DNA of 64,000 bases, from NCBI GenBank assembly GCA_900766815.1, contig CAAFWV010000040.1, positions 1 through 64,000 of the forward strand, in the 5' to 3' direction. Numbering within the stretch: the first letter of the stretch is position 1; each line of letters starts with the position of its first letter. A program made the translations under genes and the position numbers. The notes under the pieces are model-generated. The model did not search any database, was not told where the DNA came from, and was given only the letters and a program-made list of their open reading frames with translations. This DNA comes from Lachnospiraceae bacterium (lineage in GTDB: Bacteria > Bacillota > Clostridia > Lachnospirales > Lachnospiraceae). Shown in pieces: positions 34,852-43,700 of this stretch.

Positions 34852-35826
34852 CTACTGCATCAGCAGCTTACGCTCCAGCTGCTCGAAGTCAATATCTGCC
34901 TTCTCGATGTTATGACTGATAGCTCTCTTCTTAGTATGCTCCAGGGGCTTCACATTCTGAGCCATTCTGTCAGCAGCCTTATTGCCGGTGTATCCGGCAG
35001 GCGCTGCGTTGAAGTTCACGGTATAGGCCTTAGCCTGCTTTACGGTGTTGATGTCGTTCTCGTACCAGTCCTTGGCAAGCTTGTCCATATATGCACAGGT
35101 AGTCTTATTGTGCTCAGTGCAGTACTGAAGCAGATAATCAATAAGATCAAAGGAGAACTCAAGCTCATCGGTATAGAACATAAGAGAGCGCACCTCGTTG
35201 GCACACAGAGTCTTCTTAAGATATGACTCAGCTACAAAGATGAGCTGCTCGCTTTCCGGACGCGTCTTGAATTCCTTAAGCTCATTGAGAGTATAAGCGG
35301 GCTTCTCCTTAGTCTCCCTAAGCGACGACATGGCAACTGAGGTATCCAAAGTACGACCATGAGAACTCTGTTTACCGGGCACAGATGCAGCCATCCTATG
35401 AGCCTCCTCTGTAACAGGAGCCTCCATCATACAATTATCAGAACCTGAAGTACTCATATCCGATACGGAGCCTGCCACATGGGCAGAACTGTCATGTGAA
35501 GCTGAGGCAGCCTCTCCTGCGGCAACATTCTCCCCGGGCTCATGGAGTCTGATACCCACAATAGTACCGTTTATGTCATAGTCCAGCGACAGCACATTCT
35601 TCTTCTCCCAGTAACGGAGTGAACGGCATACCTCCCGTTCGGTATGGTTGAACTTGTCAGCTATGTCATTGATATTGGTCGGCCTGTTGTATTCAGTCTG
35701 TCTGAGAAGAAAAAGATATACCTTAATCTGTGCATCATTGGCCTCAGATAACATCTCATCTATAAAATAATTAGACACGCAGACACTGCCCCTATTACAG
35801 TCTCTGACGAGATTTAAGTTACTCAT
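34852..35826 (-). CDS. dnaD: DnaD-like replication initiation protein
   Basis: DnaD/DnaB-type primosome component, 324 residues. An N-terminal winged helix (about 15-90: ISDAQIKVYLFLLRQTEYNRPTNINDIADKFNHTEREVCRSLRYWEKKNVL-like pattern) is followed by a Ser/Ala/Gly/Met-rich linker (about 100-165) and the C-terminal DnaB_2-type domain (about 185-265; YLKKTLCANEVRSLMFYTDELEFSFDLIDYLLQYC). A tail with DFEQLERKLL ends it. AAGGTGG is 7 bases before the ATG at 35826. A good promoter (35861-35888) and, beyond it, an array of DnaA boxes lie upstream. Together with the following dnaC it would form the helicase-loading set in place of B. subtilis DnaD-DnaB-DnaI. Confidence 0.88.
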   Translation of the reverse strand: MSNLNLVRDCNRGSVCVSNYFIDEMLSEANDAQIKVYLFLLRQTEYNRPTNINDIADKFNHTEREVCRSLRYWEKKNVLSLDYDINGTIVGIRLHEPGENVAAGEAASASHDSSAHVAGSVSDMSTSGSDNCMMEAPVTEEAHRMAASVPGKQSSHGRTLDTSVAMSSLRETKEKPAYTLNELKEFKTRPESEQLIFVAESYLKKTLCANEVRSLMFYTDELEFSFDLIDYLLQYCTEHNKTTCAYMDKLAKDWYENDINTVKQAKAYTVNFNAAPAGYTGNKAADRMAQNVKPLEHTKKRAISHNIEKADIDFEQLERKLLMQ

Positions 35827-35860
35827 TTATAATCCACCTTCATAAATTTCGACAAGGAGG

Positions 35861-35888
35861 ATTATAGCATAACTGCCCCTTATTTCAA
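35861..35888 (-). promoter_or_regulatory. Promoter of dnaD-dnaC
   Basis: Minus strand: TTGAAA (35883-35888), 16-bp spacer, perfect TATAAT (35861-35866) with an extended TG motif. Start of transcription near 35854. The triple DnaA box lies about 50-75 bases upstream of its -35. Confidence 0.87.
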
Positions 35889-35936
35889 ATAGTACCAAAG
35901 TCCGCAAAGCCCCTAAATACAAGGCTTCGCAGGCTT

Positions 35937-35963
35937 TGTGGATAATGTGGATAATGTGGATAA
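35937..35963. repeat. dnaA-box array: Three tandem perfect DnaA boxes
   Basis: Three contiguous copies of TGTGGATAA (35937-35945, 35946-35954, 35955-35963), the reverse complement of the DnaA box TTATCCACA, with no spacer. Each copy fits the consensus TTATNCACA. All point the same way; the minus strand carries TTATCCACA toward dnaD. Degenerate continuation TTTGGAAAA follows. Confidence 0.9.
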
Positions 35964-36004
35964 TTTGGAAAAAACGCGTAAATTCAATGTAAAGTACACC
36001 AAAA

Positions 36005-36013
36005 TAATCCACA
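36005..36013. promoter_or_regulatory. Near-consensus DnaA box, opposite orientation
   Basis: TAATCCACA differs from TTATCCACA at one position and lies on the plus strand, opposite to the three tandem boxes. A weaker half-match ATTTCCACA follows at 36017-36025. Confidence 0.5.
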
Positions 36014-36024
36014 CTAATTTCCAC

Positions 36025-36050
36025 AAAAAATCGGGACCCGAAGGTCCCGA
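36025..36050 (-). terminator. murC terminator with UUCG loop
   Basis: Perfect 8-bp stem TCGGGACC/GGTCCCGA (36031-36038 with 36043-36050). Read on the minus strand the loop is TTCG closed by C-G, a very stable tetraloop, followed by a T run (complement of AAAAAA at 36025-36030). It ends murC and sits between DnaA boxes. Confidence 0.93.
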
Positions 36051-36054
36051 AAAT

Positions 36055-36072
36055 TGTGGATAATGTGGACAA
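36055..36072. repeat. dnaA-box array: Two further tandem DnaA boxes next to the murC stop
   Basis: TGTGGATAA at 36055-36063 (perfect) followed without a gap by TGTGGACAA at 36064-36072 (one mismatch). The second ends directly at the murC stop codon (36073-36075). Same orientation as the triple box at 35937. Confidence 0.82.
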
Positions 36073-37449
36073 CTAAATTCCAAGCAGACTTTCGCCCACT
36101 TTTACAATATCTCCGGCACCCATAGTTATCAACAAATCGCCGGGGGATACATTTTCCAAAATAAAATTTTCAATTTCATCAAAGGTAGGGAAGTAGTGGC
36201 AGTCAGTTCCGAGTGCCCTCACCCTGTCCATAAGGTCCTTGGAGCTGATACCGATGGTATTTTTCTCCCTGGCAGCATAGATATCGGCCAGGATTACCTC
36301 ATCCGCAACAGACAGAGCCTTCGCAAAATCATCAAGGAAGGCCTTGGTTCTGGTATAGGTATGAGGCTGGAAGACCACCCAGAGCTTCCCATGCTCGGTC
36401 GACTTGGCAGTGGTTAAGGTTGACATAATCTCGGTCGGATGATGCGCATAGTCATCAATCACGGTAACGCCCGCCAGGTCACCCTTATACTGGTATCGCC
36501 TGTCAACGCCGCTAAAGCCTGACATAGCCGTCAAAGACTGATCCCTAGGTACATTGCACACATCAAGGCAGCAGATGGCAGCCAGGGAATTAGATATGTT
36601 ATGCCTTCCCGGAACCTTAAGCGTTACCTTAGCCTCACCCTTCGGTGAATGAAGTGTGTAGGAGCCGTAGCCGTTCTTATCAAGAGATACCTCAGATGCG
36701 AAGTAATCATAGCCCTCGCCTATTCCGTAGGTATATACCTTGCAGTTAAGTCCCTCCGTTATCTTATAGACATTGTCAATCTCGCCGTTAATAATAAGCA
36801 CCCCGTCCTCCGGCAAAAGCGCGGCGAACTTAGTAAATGATGCACGTATATCATCGATATCCTTGAAGAAATCCATGTGGTCCTCTTCTATATTAAGGAT
36901 AAGCGCAACCTTTGGGAAAAAGCTCAAGAAGCTGTTGGTATATTCGCAGGCCTCTGTTACGAATAAGTCCGAATGACCAACCTTGATATTGCCGCCTATG
37001 CTTGGCAGGATTCCGCCGACCGTAATGGTGGGGTCTAAGTCCGCAGTAAGAAGCGCCTCGGATATCATCGAGGTGGTGGTTGTCTTGCCGTGTGTTCCCG
37101 AAATTGCTATAGGCAGATTGAAATTCCTCATAATCTCGCCCAGCAGCTCGGCACGGCTGAGCTTCGGAATATTCTTATCCGTAGCGGCAATCCACTCGGG
37201 ATTGTCCTCATGAATGGCTGCCGTATATACGAACAGATCGATATTATCGCCCACATTGGAAGCGCGCTGCCCGATATATACAGTCATGCCCTTATCCCTG
37301 AGTCCTTCGGTAATCTCACTTTCCTTCATATCAGAGCCTGATATGGCAAAATCGCGACTCTTGAGTATCTCGGCCAGTCCGCTCATGCTGATTCCGCCTA
37401 TTCCGCAAAAATACACATGAATGGGCTTATTAAAGTCTATCTGATACAT
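36073..37449 (-). CDS. murC: UDP-N-acetylmuramate-L-alanine ligase
   Basis: Adds L-alanine to UDP-MurNAc in peptidoglycan synthesis; cytoplasmic, 458 residues. N-terminal Rossmann motif FCGIGGISMSGLAEIL, ATP loop GTHGKTTTTSMI (about residue 117), carbamylated/metal-binding region VTEACEYTNSFL, and C-terminal DDYAHHPTEI. AGAGGGG lies before the ATG at 37449. It precedes the DnaA-box region and dnaD on the same strand but is separated from them by its terminator, and diverges from glgC. Confidence 0.97.
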   Translation of the reverse strand: MYQIDFNKPIHVYFCGIGGISMSGLAEILKSRDFAISGSDMKESEITEGLRDKGMTVYIGQRASNVGDNIDLFVYTAAIHEDNPEWIAATDKNIPKLSRAELLGEIMRNFNLPIAISGTHGKTTTTSMISEALLTADLDPTITVGGILPSIGGNIKVGHSDLFVTEACEYTNSFLSFFPKVALILNIEEDHMDFFKDIDDIRASFTKFAALLPEDGVLIINGEIDNVYKITEGLNCKVYTYGIGEGYDYFASEVSLDKNGYGSYTLHSPKGEAKVTLKVPGRHNISNSLAAICCLDVCNVPRDQSLTAMSGFSGVDRRYQYKGDLAGVTVIDDYAHHPTEIMSTLTTAKSTEHGKLWVVFQPHTYTRTKAFLDDFAKALSVADEVILADIYAAREKNTIGISSKDLMDRVRALGTDCHYFPTFDEIENFILENVSPGDLLITMGAGDIVKVGESLLGI

Positions 37450-37622
37450 AACTAACCCCTCTTAATTAATATTTATTGCATAAAGTCTGTATATATTATA
37501 AGACTCAACCACTAGATATGGTACACTTTTTTGTAAGAAAACACAATTGTATGTAATTTAGGAAAAGTTAGGTAAAATATACAAAAATTTGGGATAAAAG
37601 GACTATAAATTCGTTAAAATTA

Positions 37623-37651
37623 TTAACAATTCAAGGTAAACATGCTATAAT
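37623..37651 (+). promoter_or_regulatory. glgC promoter
   Basis: TTAACA (37623-37628), 17-bp spacer, perfect TATAAT (37646-37651) with an extended TG. Start of transcription near 37658. The rest of the AT-rich 239-base gap to murC (37450-37688) holds other AT-rich -10-like boxes (for example TAAAAT at 37573) but no riboswitch or small gene that I can see. Confidence 0.87.
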
Positions 37652-37688
37652 AACTATACATTTTCTATAAAGTTAATCGGAGGATGAT

Positions 37689-38963
37689 ATGATTAAGAAA
37701 GAAATGATAGCCATGCTGTTAGCTGGCGGCCAGGGTAGCAGACTTGGTGTTTTGACCTCTAAGGTTGCCAAGCCCGCGGTTTCATTCGGCGGAAAGTACA
37801 GGATTATTGACTTCCCGCTCAGCAACTGTATTAATTCAGGCGTAGATACAGTTGGTGTACTGACACAGTATCAGCCCTTAAGACTGAATACTCATATCGG
37901 AATTGGTATTCCGTGGGATCTTGACAGAAATATCGGTGGTGTTACCGTTCTTCCGCCCTATGAGAAGATGGAGAACACAGACTGGTATACAGGAACTGCC
38001 AATGCTATATATCAGAATATTGATTATATTGACAGCTTTAATCCGGAGTATGTGCTTATCCTCTCGGGAGACCATATCTACAAGATGGATTATGAGGTAA
38101 TGCTTGACTTCCATAAGCAGAACAAGGCAGAGTGTACCATTGCTGTTATGCCTGTTCCCATGGAGGAGGCTAAGAGATTCGGTATTATGATAACCGATGA
38201 GAACAGGAAGATTACCGATTTCGAAGAGAAGCCGGCTAATCCCAGGAGCAACCTCGCATCCATGGGTATATATATCTTCAACTGGAGTACCCTTAGAGAA
38301 GCACTTATTAAAGAAGAGGCTCTTCCTAATCTTGACTTCGGTAAGCATATCATTCCTTATATTCATGAGAAGGGACTTCCTATGTATGCCTATGAGTTCA
38401 ATGGCTACTGGAAGGATGTAGGAACCCTTAATTCATACTGGGAAGCCAATATGGAGCTCATCGATATTGTACCTGAATTCAATCTCTATGAGGAATATTG
38501 GAAGATTTATACCAGAAGCGAGATTCTGCCTCCGCAGTATTATGCTCCCGGAAGCGTAATCGAGAGAAGCATTGTCGGTGAAGGAAGCGAGATTTACGGC
38601 AAGGTATACAATTCCGTTATCGGCTGTGGCGTAACCATAGGCAAGGATACTGTCATCAAGGATTCCATTGTCATGAACAATACTCAGATCGGCGACAATT
38701 GTGAGCTTGTGAAGACCATAGTTGCTGAGAATGTTACAATAGGCAACAATGCTCACTTCGGATACGGACCAAGTGTTGAGAATGAGACCGATCCTCATAT
38801 CTACAACCACGATCTTGTATGTATCGGTGAGAAGAGTGTCATCCCTGACGGAATTACGGTAGGCAAGAACGCCTGCATATTTGGAATTACAACCCCTGAG
38901 GATTACGAGAACAATTCGCTCCCAAGTGGTAAGACATTGAATAAGGCAGGTGATATGAGATGA
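37689..38963 (+). CDS. glgC: Glucose-1-phosphate adenylyltransferase
   Basis: Makes ADP-glucose for glycogen from ATP and glucose 1-phosphate; 424 residues. N-terminal nucleotidyltransferase loop AMLLAGGQGSRLGVLTSKVAKPAVSFGGKYRIIDFPLSNC, LSGDHIYKMDY, and substrate-binding EEKPANPRSNLASMGIYIF; the C-terminal part is a left-handed beta helix of hexapeptide repeats (about 295-400). CGGAGGATGAT is upstream. Overlaps glgD by 4 bases (ATGA). Together with GlgD it probably forms a mixed tetramer, as in Bacillus. Confidence 0.96.
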   Translation: MIKKEMIAMLLAGGQGSRLGVLTSKVAKPAVSFGGKYRIIDFPLSNCINSGVDTVGVLTQYQPLRLNTHIGIGIPWDLDRNIGGVTVLPPYEKMENTDWYTGTANAIYQNIDYIDSFNPEYVLILSGDHIYKMDYEVMLDFHKQNKAECTIAVMPVPMEEAKRFGIMITDENRKITDFEEKPANPRSNLASMGIYIFNWSTLREALIKEEALPNLDFGKHIIPYIHEKGLPMYAYEFNGYWKDVGTLNSYWEANMELIDIVPEFNLYEEYWKIYTRSEILPPQYYAPGSVIERSIVGEGSEIYGKVYNSVIGCGVTIGKDTVIKDSIVMNNTQIGDNCELVKTIVAENVTIGNNAHFGYGPSVENETDPHIYNHDLVCIGEKSVIPDGITVGKNACIFGITTPEDYENNSLPSGKTLNKAGDMR

Positions 38964-40078
38964 GAGCAATAGGTATTATTTTAGCCGGTGGCAACAGTCA
39001 CAAGATGAAGGAGCTTGCGCGCAAGCGTGCAGTAGGTGCGATGCCCGTAGCCGGCAGTTACAGAGCAATAGATTTCGCACTCAGCAACATGTCCAATTCT
39101 CATATCCAGAAGGTAGCTGTATTCACACAGTACAATGCCAGAAGCCTTAATGAGCATTTGAGCTCTTCCAAGTGGTGGGACTTCGGACGTAAGCAGGGAG
39201 GATTATTCGTATTCACTCCTGCCGTAACAGCAGAGAACAGCCTGTGGTTCAGAGGCACCGCAGATGCGATTTATCAGAATCTTGACTTCCTTAAGTCAAG
39301 CCATGAGCCCTATGTGGTAATTGCATCCAGCGACTGTATCTACAAGATGGACTTTAATAAGGTTCTTGAATATCACATCGAGAAGAAGGCTGACATTACC
39401 GTTGTATGCAAGGATATGCCTGAGGGTGAGAGTGTAGAGAGATACGGTACCCTCAAGATGAATGAAGAGTGCAGGATTGAGGACTTCGAGGAGAAGCCCA
39501 TTGTTGCCAAGTCCAACACGATTTCCTGTGGTATCTATGTCATCAGAAGACGTCTCCTCATCGAGATGATTGAGAGATGTGCAGAGGAAGACAGATACGA
39601 CTTCGTAAGAGATGTGCTTATCCGTTACAAGGATCAGAAGAGAATCTTCGGATATAAGATTAAGGACTACTGGAAGAACATAGCTACGGTTGAGGATTAT
39701 TTTGATGCCAATATGGACTTCCTTAAGCCTGAGGTACGTAATTACTTCTTCAAGCAGTATCCTGACATTTATTCTAAGGTTGATGACCTGCCGCCCGCTA
39801 AGTTCAACGTTGGTGCGCATGTATCCAACAGCCTGGTAAGCAGTGGTTCAATCATTAACGGTACTGTTGAGAACTCTATCATCTTCCGTAAGACCTTTAT
39901 CGGCAGCAATTGTACAATCAAGAATTCCATTATTCTTAATGATGTATACATTGCCGACAATACTTACATCGAGAACTGTATTGTCGAGAGCCACGGTACA
40001 ATCAAGGCCAACTCTTACCACAAGGGTGAGAACGGAATCGAGATTGTCTTCGAGGACGGAGAGAGATATCAGATGTAA
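38960..40078 (+). CDS. glgD: Glycogen biosynthesis protein GlgD
   Basis: Paralog of GlgC, 372 residues, with the same two-domain build (nucleotidyltransferase plus hexapeptide beta helix). Its loop IILAGGNSHKMKELARKRAVGAMPVAGSYRAIDF lacks the GSRL residues used for catalysis in GlgC, and the SSDCIYKMDF segment replaces SGDHIYKMDY, so it is a regulatory or non-catalytic partner. Coupled to glgC by ATGA overlap. Followed by a terminator. Confidence 0.94.
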   Translation: MRAIGIILAGGNSHKMKELARKRAVGAMPVAGSYRAIDFALSNMSNSHIQKVAVFTQYNARSLNEHLSSSKWWDFGRKQGGLFVFTPAVTAENSLWFRGTADAIYQNLDFLKSSHEPYVVIASSDCIYKMDFNKVLEYHIEKKADITVVCKDMPEGESVERYGTLKMNEECRIEDFEEKPIVAKSNTISCGIYVIRRRLLIEMIERCAEEDRYDFVRDVLIRYKDQKRIFGYKIKDYWKNIATVEDYFDANMDFLKPEVRNYFFKQYPDIYSKVDDLPPAKFNVGAHVSNSLVSSGSIINGTVENSIIFRKTFIGSNCTIKNSIILNDVYIADNTYIENCIVESHGTIKANSYHKGENGIEIVFEDGERYQM

Positions 40079-40108
40079 GATTATTGGCCCGTATATGAGA
40101 GGGATTTG

Positions 40109-40140
40109 GTGGAGACCGCATAGTCGGTCTCCGCTTTTTT
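40109..40140 (+). terminator. Intrinsic terminator of glgC-glgD
   Basis: Stem GGAGACCG/CGGTCTCC (40111-40118 with 40125-40132), lengthened by two outer pairs, 6-base loop, then six T. Confidence 0.93.
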
Positions 40141-40220
40141 ATGTTATGGATTTTTTGCCTGTTTTCTTATATTATTATGTTTGGGTAAGAGCGCGAAAAT
40201 TAAGAAAAAGAGGATATAAT

Positions 40221-40781
40221 ATGTATCTTATTGCAGGACTTGGAAACCCTACAAGGGAATATGAAAATACCAGACACAATATCGGCTTTATGTGTGTGGA
40301 TACCATCGCTCGGGAGCACGAAATCAGAATATGTGAGAACAAGCATAAGGCTTTAATCGGAAAGGGATATATTAACGGCAACAAGGTGCTGTTGGTTAAG
40401 CCACTGACCTATATGAACAACAGTGGTGAAGCTATAAGAGAGATTGCTGACTATTATAAGCTTGATTATGAGGAGGAAGTGATCGTAATCTATGATGACA
40501 TCGACCTTGATGTGGGTAGGATAAGAGTAAGACCCAAGGGCTCGGCAGGCGGACATAACGGAATTAAGAGCATAATAGCCTGCCTGAATACGCAGAACTT
40601 CGCCAGAATCAGGGTGGGCGTTGGTGCCAAGCCTGAGGGCGGTGACCTTATTAACCATGTACTGGGTCACTTCGATAATGAAGACAGTAAGGTAATAGAA
40701 GAAACAAGGGAGAGAGTAGTCAGGGCCTTAGAGTGTATCTTAAGTGACGGCGTTGATGCGGCAATGAATCGATTTAACTGA
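40221..40781 (+). CDS. pth: Peptidyl-tRNA hydrolase
   Basis: Frees tRNA from stalled peptidyl-tRNA; 186 residues. MYLIAGLGNPTREYENTRHNIGFM at the N-terminus contains the catalytic His (H-N in TRHN) and Asn; later motifs KPLTYMNNSGEA, YDDIDLDVGRIRVRPKGSAGGHNGIKSI are complete. The reading frame is open for 126 codons upstream, but that part runs through glgD's end and its terminator; GAGGA at 40210-40214, 6 bases before ATG 40221, and the family's N-terminus fix the start. It overlaps mfd by 1 base (TGATG). Confidence 0.96.
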   Translation: MYLIAGLGNPTREYENTRHNIGFMCVDTIAREHEIRICENKHKALIGKGYINGNKVLLVKPLTYMNNSGEAIREIADYYKLDYEEEVIVIYDDIDLDVGRIRVRPKGSAGGHNGIKSIIACLNTQNFARIRVGVGAKPEGGDLINHVLGHFDNEDSKVIEETRERVVRALECILSDGVDAAMNRFN

Positions 40782-43700
40782 TGAATGCATTATTATCACC
40801 CCTTACAGAATGGGCAGAATATGGGGCTGTCCGTGATAAATTAAAGAATAAGGGAAGAATTCATATTACCGGTGCAGTTGACTCCGAGAAGGTTCATCTG
40901 ATTCAGGGACTTACCTATGACCTGCCCGTGCGTGTAATTGCCACCTACTCTGACCTTCGTGCCAAAGAGATAGCAGATGATCTGAAGACTCTGTCACGTA
41001 ATGTATATATATTCCCGGCCAAGGATTTAATTTTCTACCAGGCAGACATCCATGGTAACAAGCTGACTCTTGACAGAATAAGAGCCCTGAAGCGACTGCT
41101 CTCAGGTCAGCCGATTACTCTTGTTACTACCTTTGATGCCCTTATGACTCCCATGCCGCCCAAATCAGTGTATGAGGACAATATCCTTGATATAGGTAAG
41201 GATGGCATCGTTGAAGAGAAGGCTATCGCTGCCAGGCTTACAGCCATGGGCTATGAGAGAAACTATCAGGTAGAGAAGCCGGGCGAATTCTCGATAAGAG
41301 GCGGAATAATCGATATCTTTGACATGACTGAAGAGAATCCGTATCGAATTGAACTCTGGGGTGAGGATATCGAATCCATCAGGAGCTTCGATATCGAGAG
41401 CCAAAGGTCACTGGAGAATCTGTCAGCCATCCGCGTTTTTCCTGCTTCGGAAATGGTATTGTCAAAGAGCGATGTAGAAAAGGGTCTTAAGAAGATTAAG
41501 GAGGAGGCGGCTCATCAGGTGGAGAGTCTTAAGTCTGCCTTCAGGACTGAGGAGGCACATAGGCTTGACGTGACGGTGCGAACCCTTATTGAGGACCTGA
41601 CTGAGCTTGGAATCAAGACCAATCTGGAGGGATATATTAAGTTCTTCTACGATGAGACCTGTAATCTGTGCGACTATATGAGGGATGACAATTCGGTGCT
41701 CATAATCGATGAACCGCTGAGGGTCAGGGAGCATGTCAATGCGGTCAGCTTGGAGTTCGCAGACAGTATGTCAAGCAGGCTTGAGAAGGGCTATATTCTG
41801 CCGACTCAGGCACGGCTTCTGTCAGGTATGGAGGAGGTGCTTGCTAAAGCGGGCAAATTGCCCATGATTGAGGTAGCGACCCTAGAAGAGAAGAAGACTC
41901 TGGTTAAATGCGACCTCAAGGTTAACATAACAGCCAAAACCATGCCCGGATATAAGGGTCATATTGACCTGATGATTAAGGACCTTAAGAATTACAAGAA
42001 GCTCAAATACAGGGTTATGATTCTGTCAATGTCCAGAACCAGAGCTAAGAGAATGGCTGAGGAACTAAGGGATTATGAAATTAGTGCAGTATACAGCGAC
42101 GACCCGCTTAGGGAGGTTCTGCCCGGAGAATGTGTGCTTAGATATGGTGCGCTGAGCAAGGGCTTTGAGTATCCGCTGCTTAAGTTTGCGGTTATTTCCG
42201 AGAGCGATTACTTAGGTGACAGGAACAGGAAGAAGCCAAGGGTTAAGAAGTATTCGGGACAGAAGATTAAGGACTTTGGTGAGCTCAAGGTAGGTGATTA
42301 TGTAGTTCATGAGAACCATGGCCTCGGAATCTATCGCGGTATTGAGAAGGTGGAGGCGAACAAGGTCACCAAGGACTACATGAAGATAGAATACGGGGAT
42401 GGCGGTATCCTCTATGTGCTTGCTACGGGCTTTGACGTGATACAGAAGTATGCAAGCCAGGATGCTGCCAAAAAGCCCAAGCTTAATAAGCTTGGTACTA
42501 AGGAATGGACCAATACCAAGACTAAGGTTAAGGAAGCTGTCGACGTTGTAGCTAAGGACCTGGTAGAGCTGTATGCCAGGAGACAGAGCAGGGAGGGCTT
42601 CAGGTTCTCAGGAGATACCGTATGGCAGAAGGAGTTTGAGGAGCTCTTCCCATATGAGGAGACTGAGGACCAGTTAAGCGCCATAGCGGATACCAAGGCA
42701 GATATGGAAAGCGGCAGGATTATGGACAGATTAATCTGCGGCGATGTCGGATACGGTAAGACGGAGATAGCACTTAGAGCGGCCTTTAAGGCGGTGACTG
42801 ACGGTAAGCAGGTAGCGGTGCTGGTACCGACAACAATACTGGCTAGACAGCACTATGATACCTTCACACACAGAATGAAGGACTTCCCTATAAGAGTCGG
42901 GATGCTGTCGAGATTCAGGACTGCAGCCGAGAACAGACAGACCATTCAGGATATGAAGAAGGGAATGGTTGATATTGTCATTGGTACTCACAGGCTGTTG
43001 TCTAAGGATGTGGAATTCAAGGATCTGGGGCTTCTTGTAGTAGATGAGGAGCAGAGATTCGGCGTTACACATAAGGAGAAGATCAAACAGCTCAAGGAGG
43101 ACGTGGATGTTCTGACACTGTCGGCAACGCCGATTCCGAGAACCCTGCACATGTCCCTTGCGGGAATCAGGGATATGAGTCTGCTTGAGGAACCTCCGGG
43201 AGAGAGACTCCCCATACAGACCTTCGTATGCGAATACAACGAAGAGATGGTGAGGGAAGCCATTGTAAGAGAGATATCAAGGAACGGACAGGTATATTAT
43301 GTCTATAACAGAGTAAACAATATAGCTGATGTAGCAGCTAACCTTGCCAAGCTTGTGCCGGAAGCCAATGTGGCATATGCTCACGGTCAGATGAATGAGA
43401 ATGAGCTTGAGAGCCTGATGATGGACTTCATGAATGGCGAGATTGATGTGCTTGTAAGTACCACAATAATAGAGACAGGCCTTGATATTTCCAATGTTAA
43501 TACGATTATCATCCACGATTCGGATAAGTTCGGACTATCCCAGCTCTATCAGCTGAGGGGAAGGGTCGGCAGGTCCGGAAGAGTGGCCTATGCATTCCTA
43601 ATGTACAGGCGGGATTATATGCTTAAGGAGGTTGCAGAGAAGAGACTCAATGCAATTAAGGAGTTTACCGACCTTGGCAGCGGCTTCAAGATAGCCATGA

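Noticed and set aside
35937..35963. Tandem 9-mers as a CRISPR-like or microsatellite repeat
   Set aside because: Units are 9 bases without spacers and match the DnaA box exactly; further copies at 36055 lie outside the tandem.
35827..36072. 81-residue open frame on the minus strand between dnaD and murC
   Set aside because: It is the translation of the tandem DnaA boxes (repeated I-I-H units) and the promoter region; no ribosome binding site or family resemblance.
39843..40220. Long N-terminal extension of pth
   Set aside because: It runs through glgD and a strong terminator; the Pth N-terminus and GAGGA fix the start at 40221.
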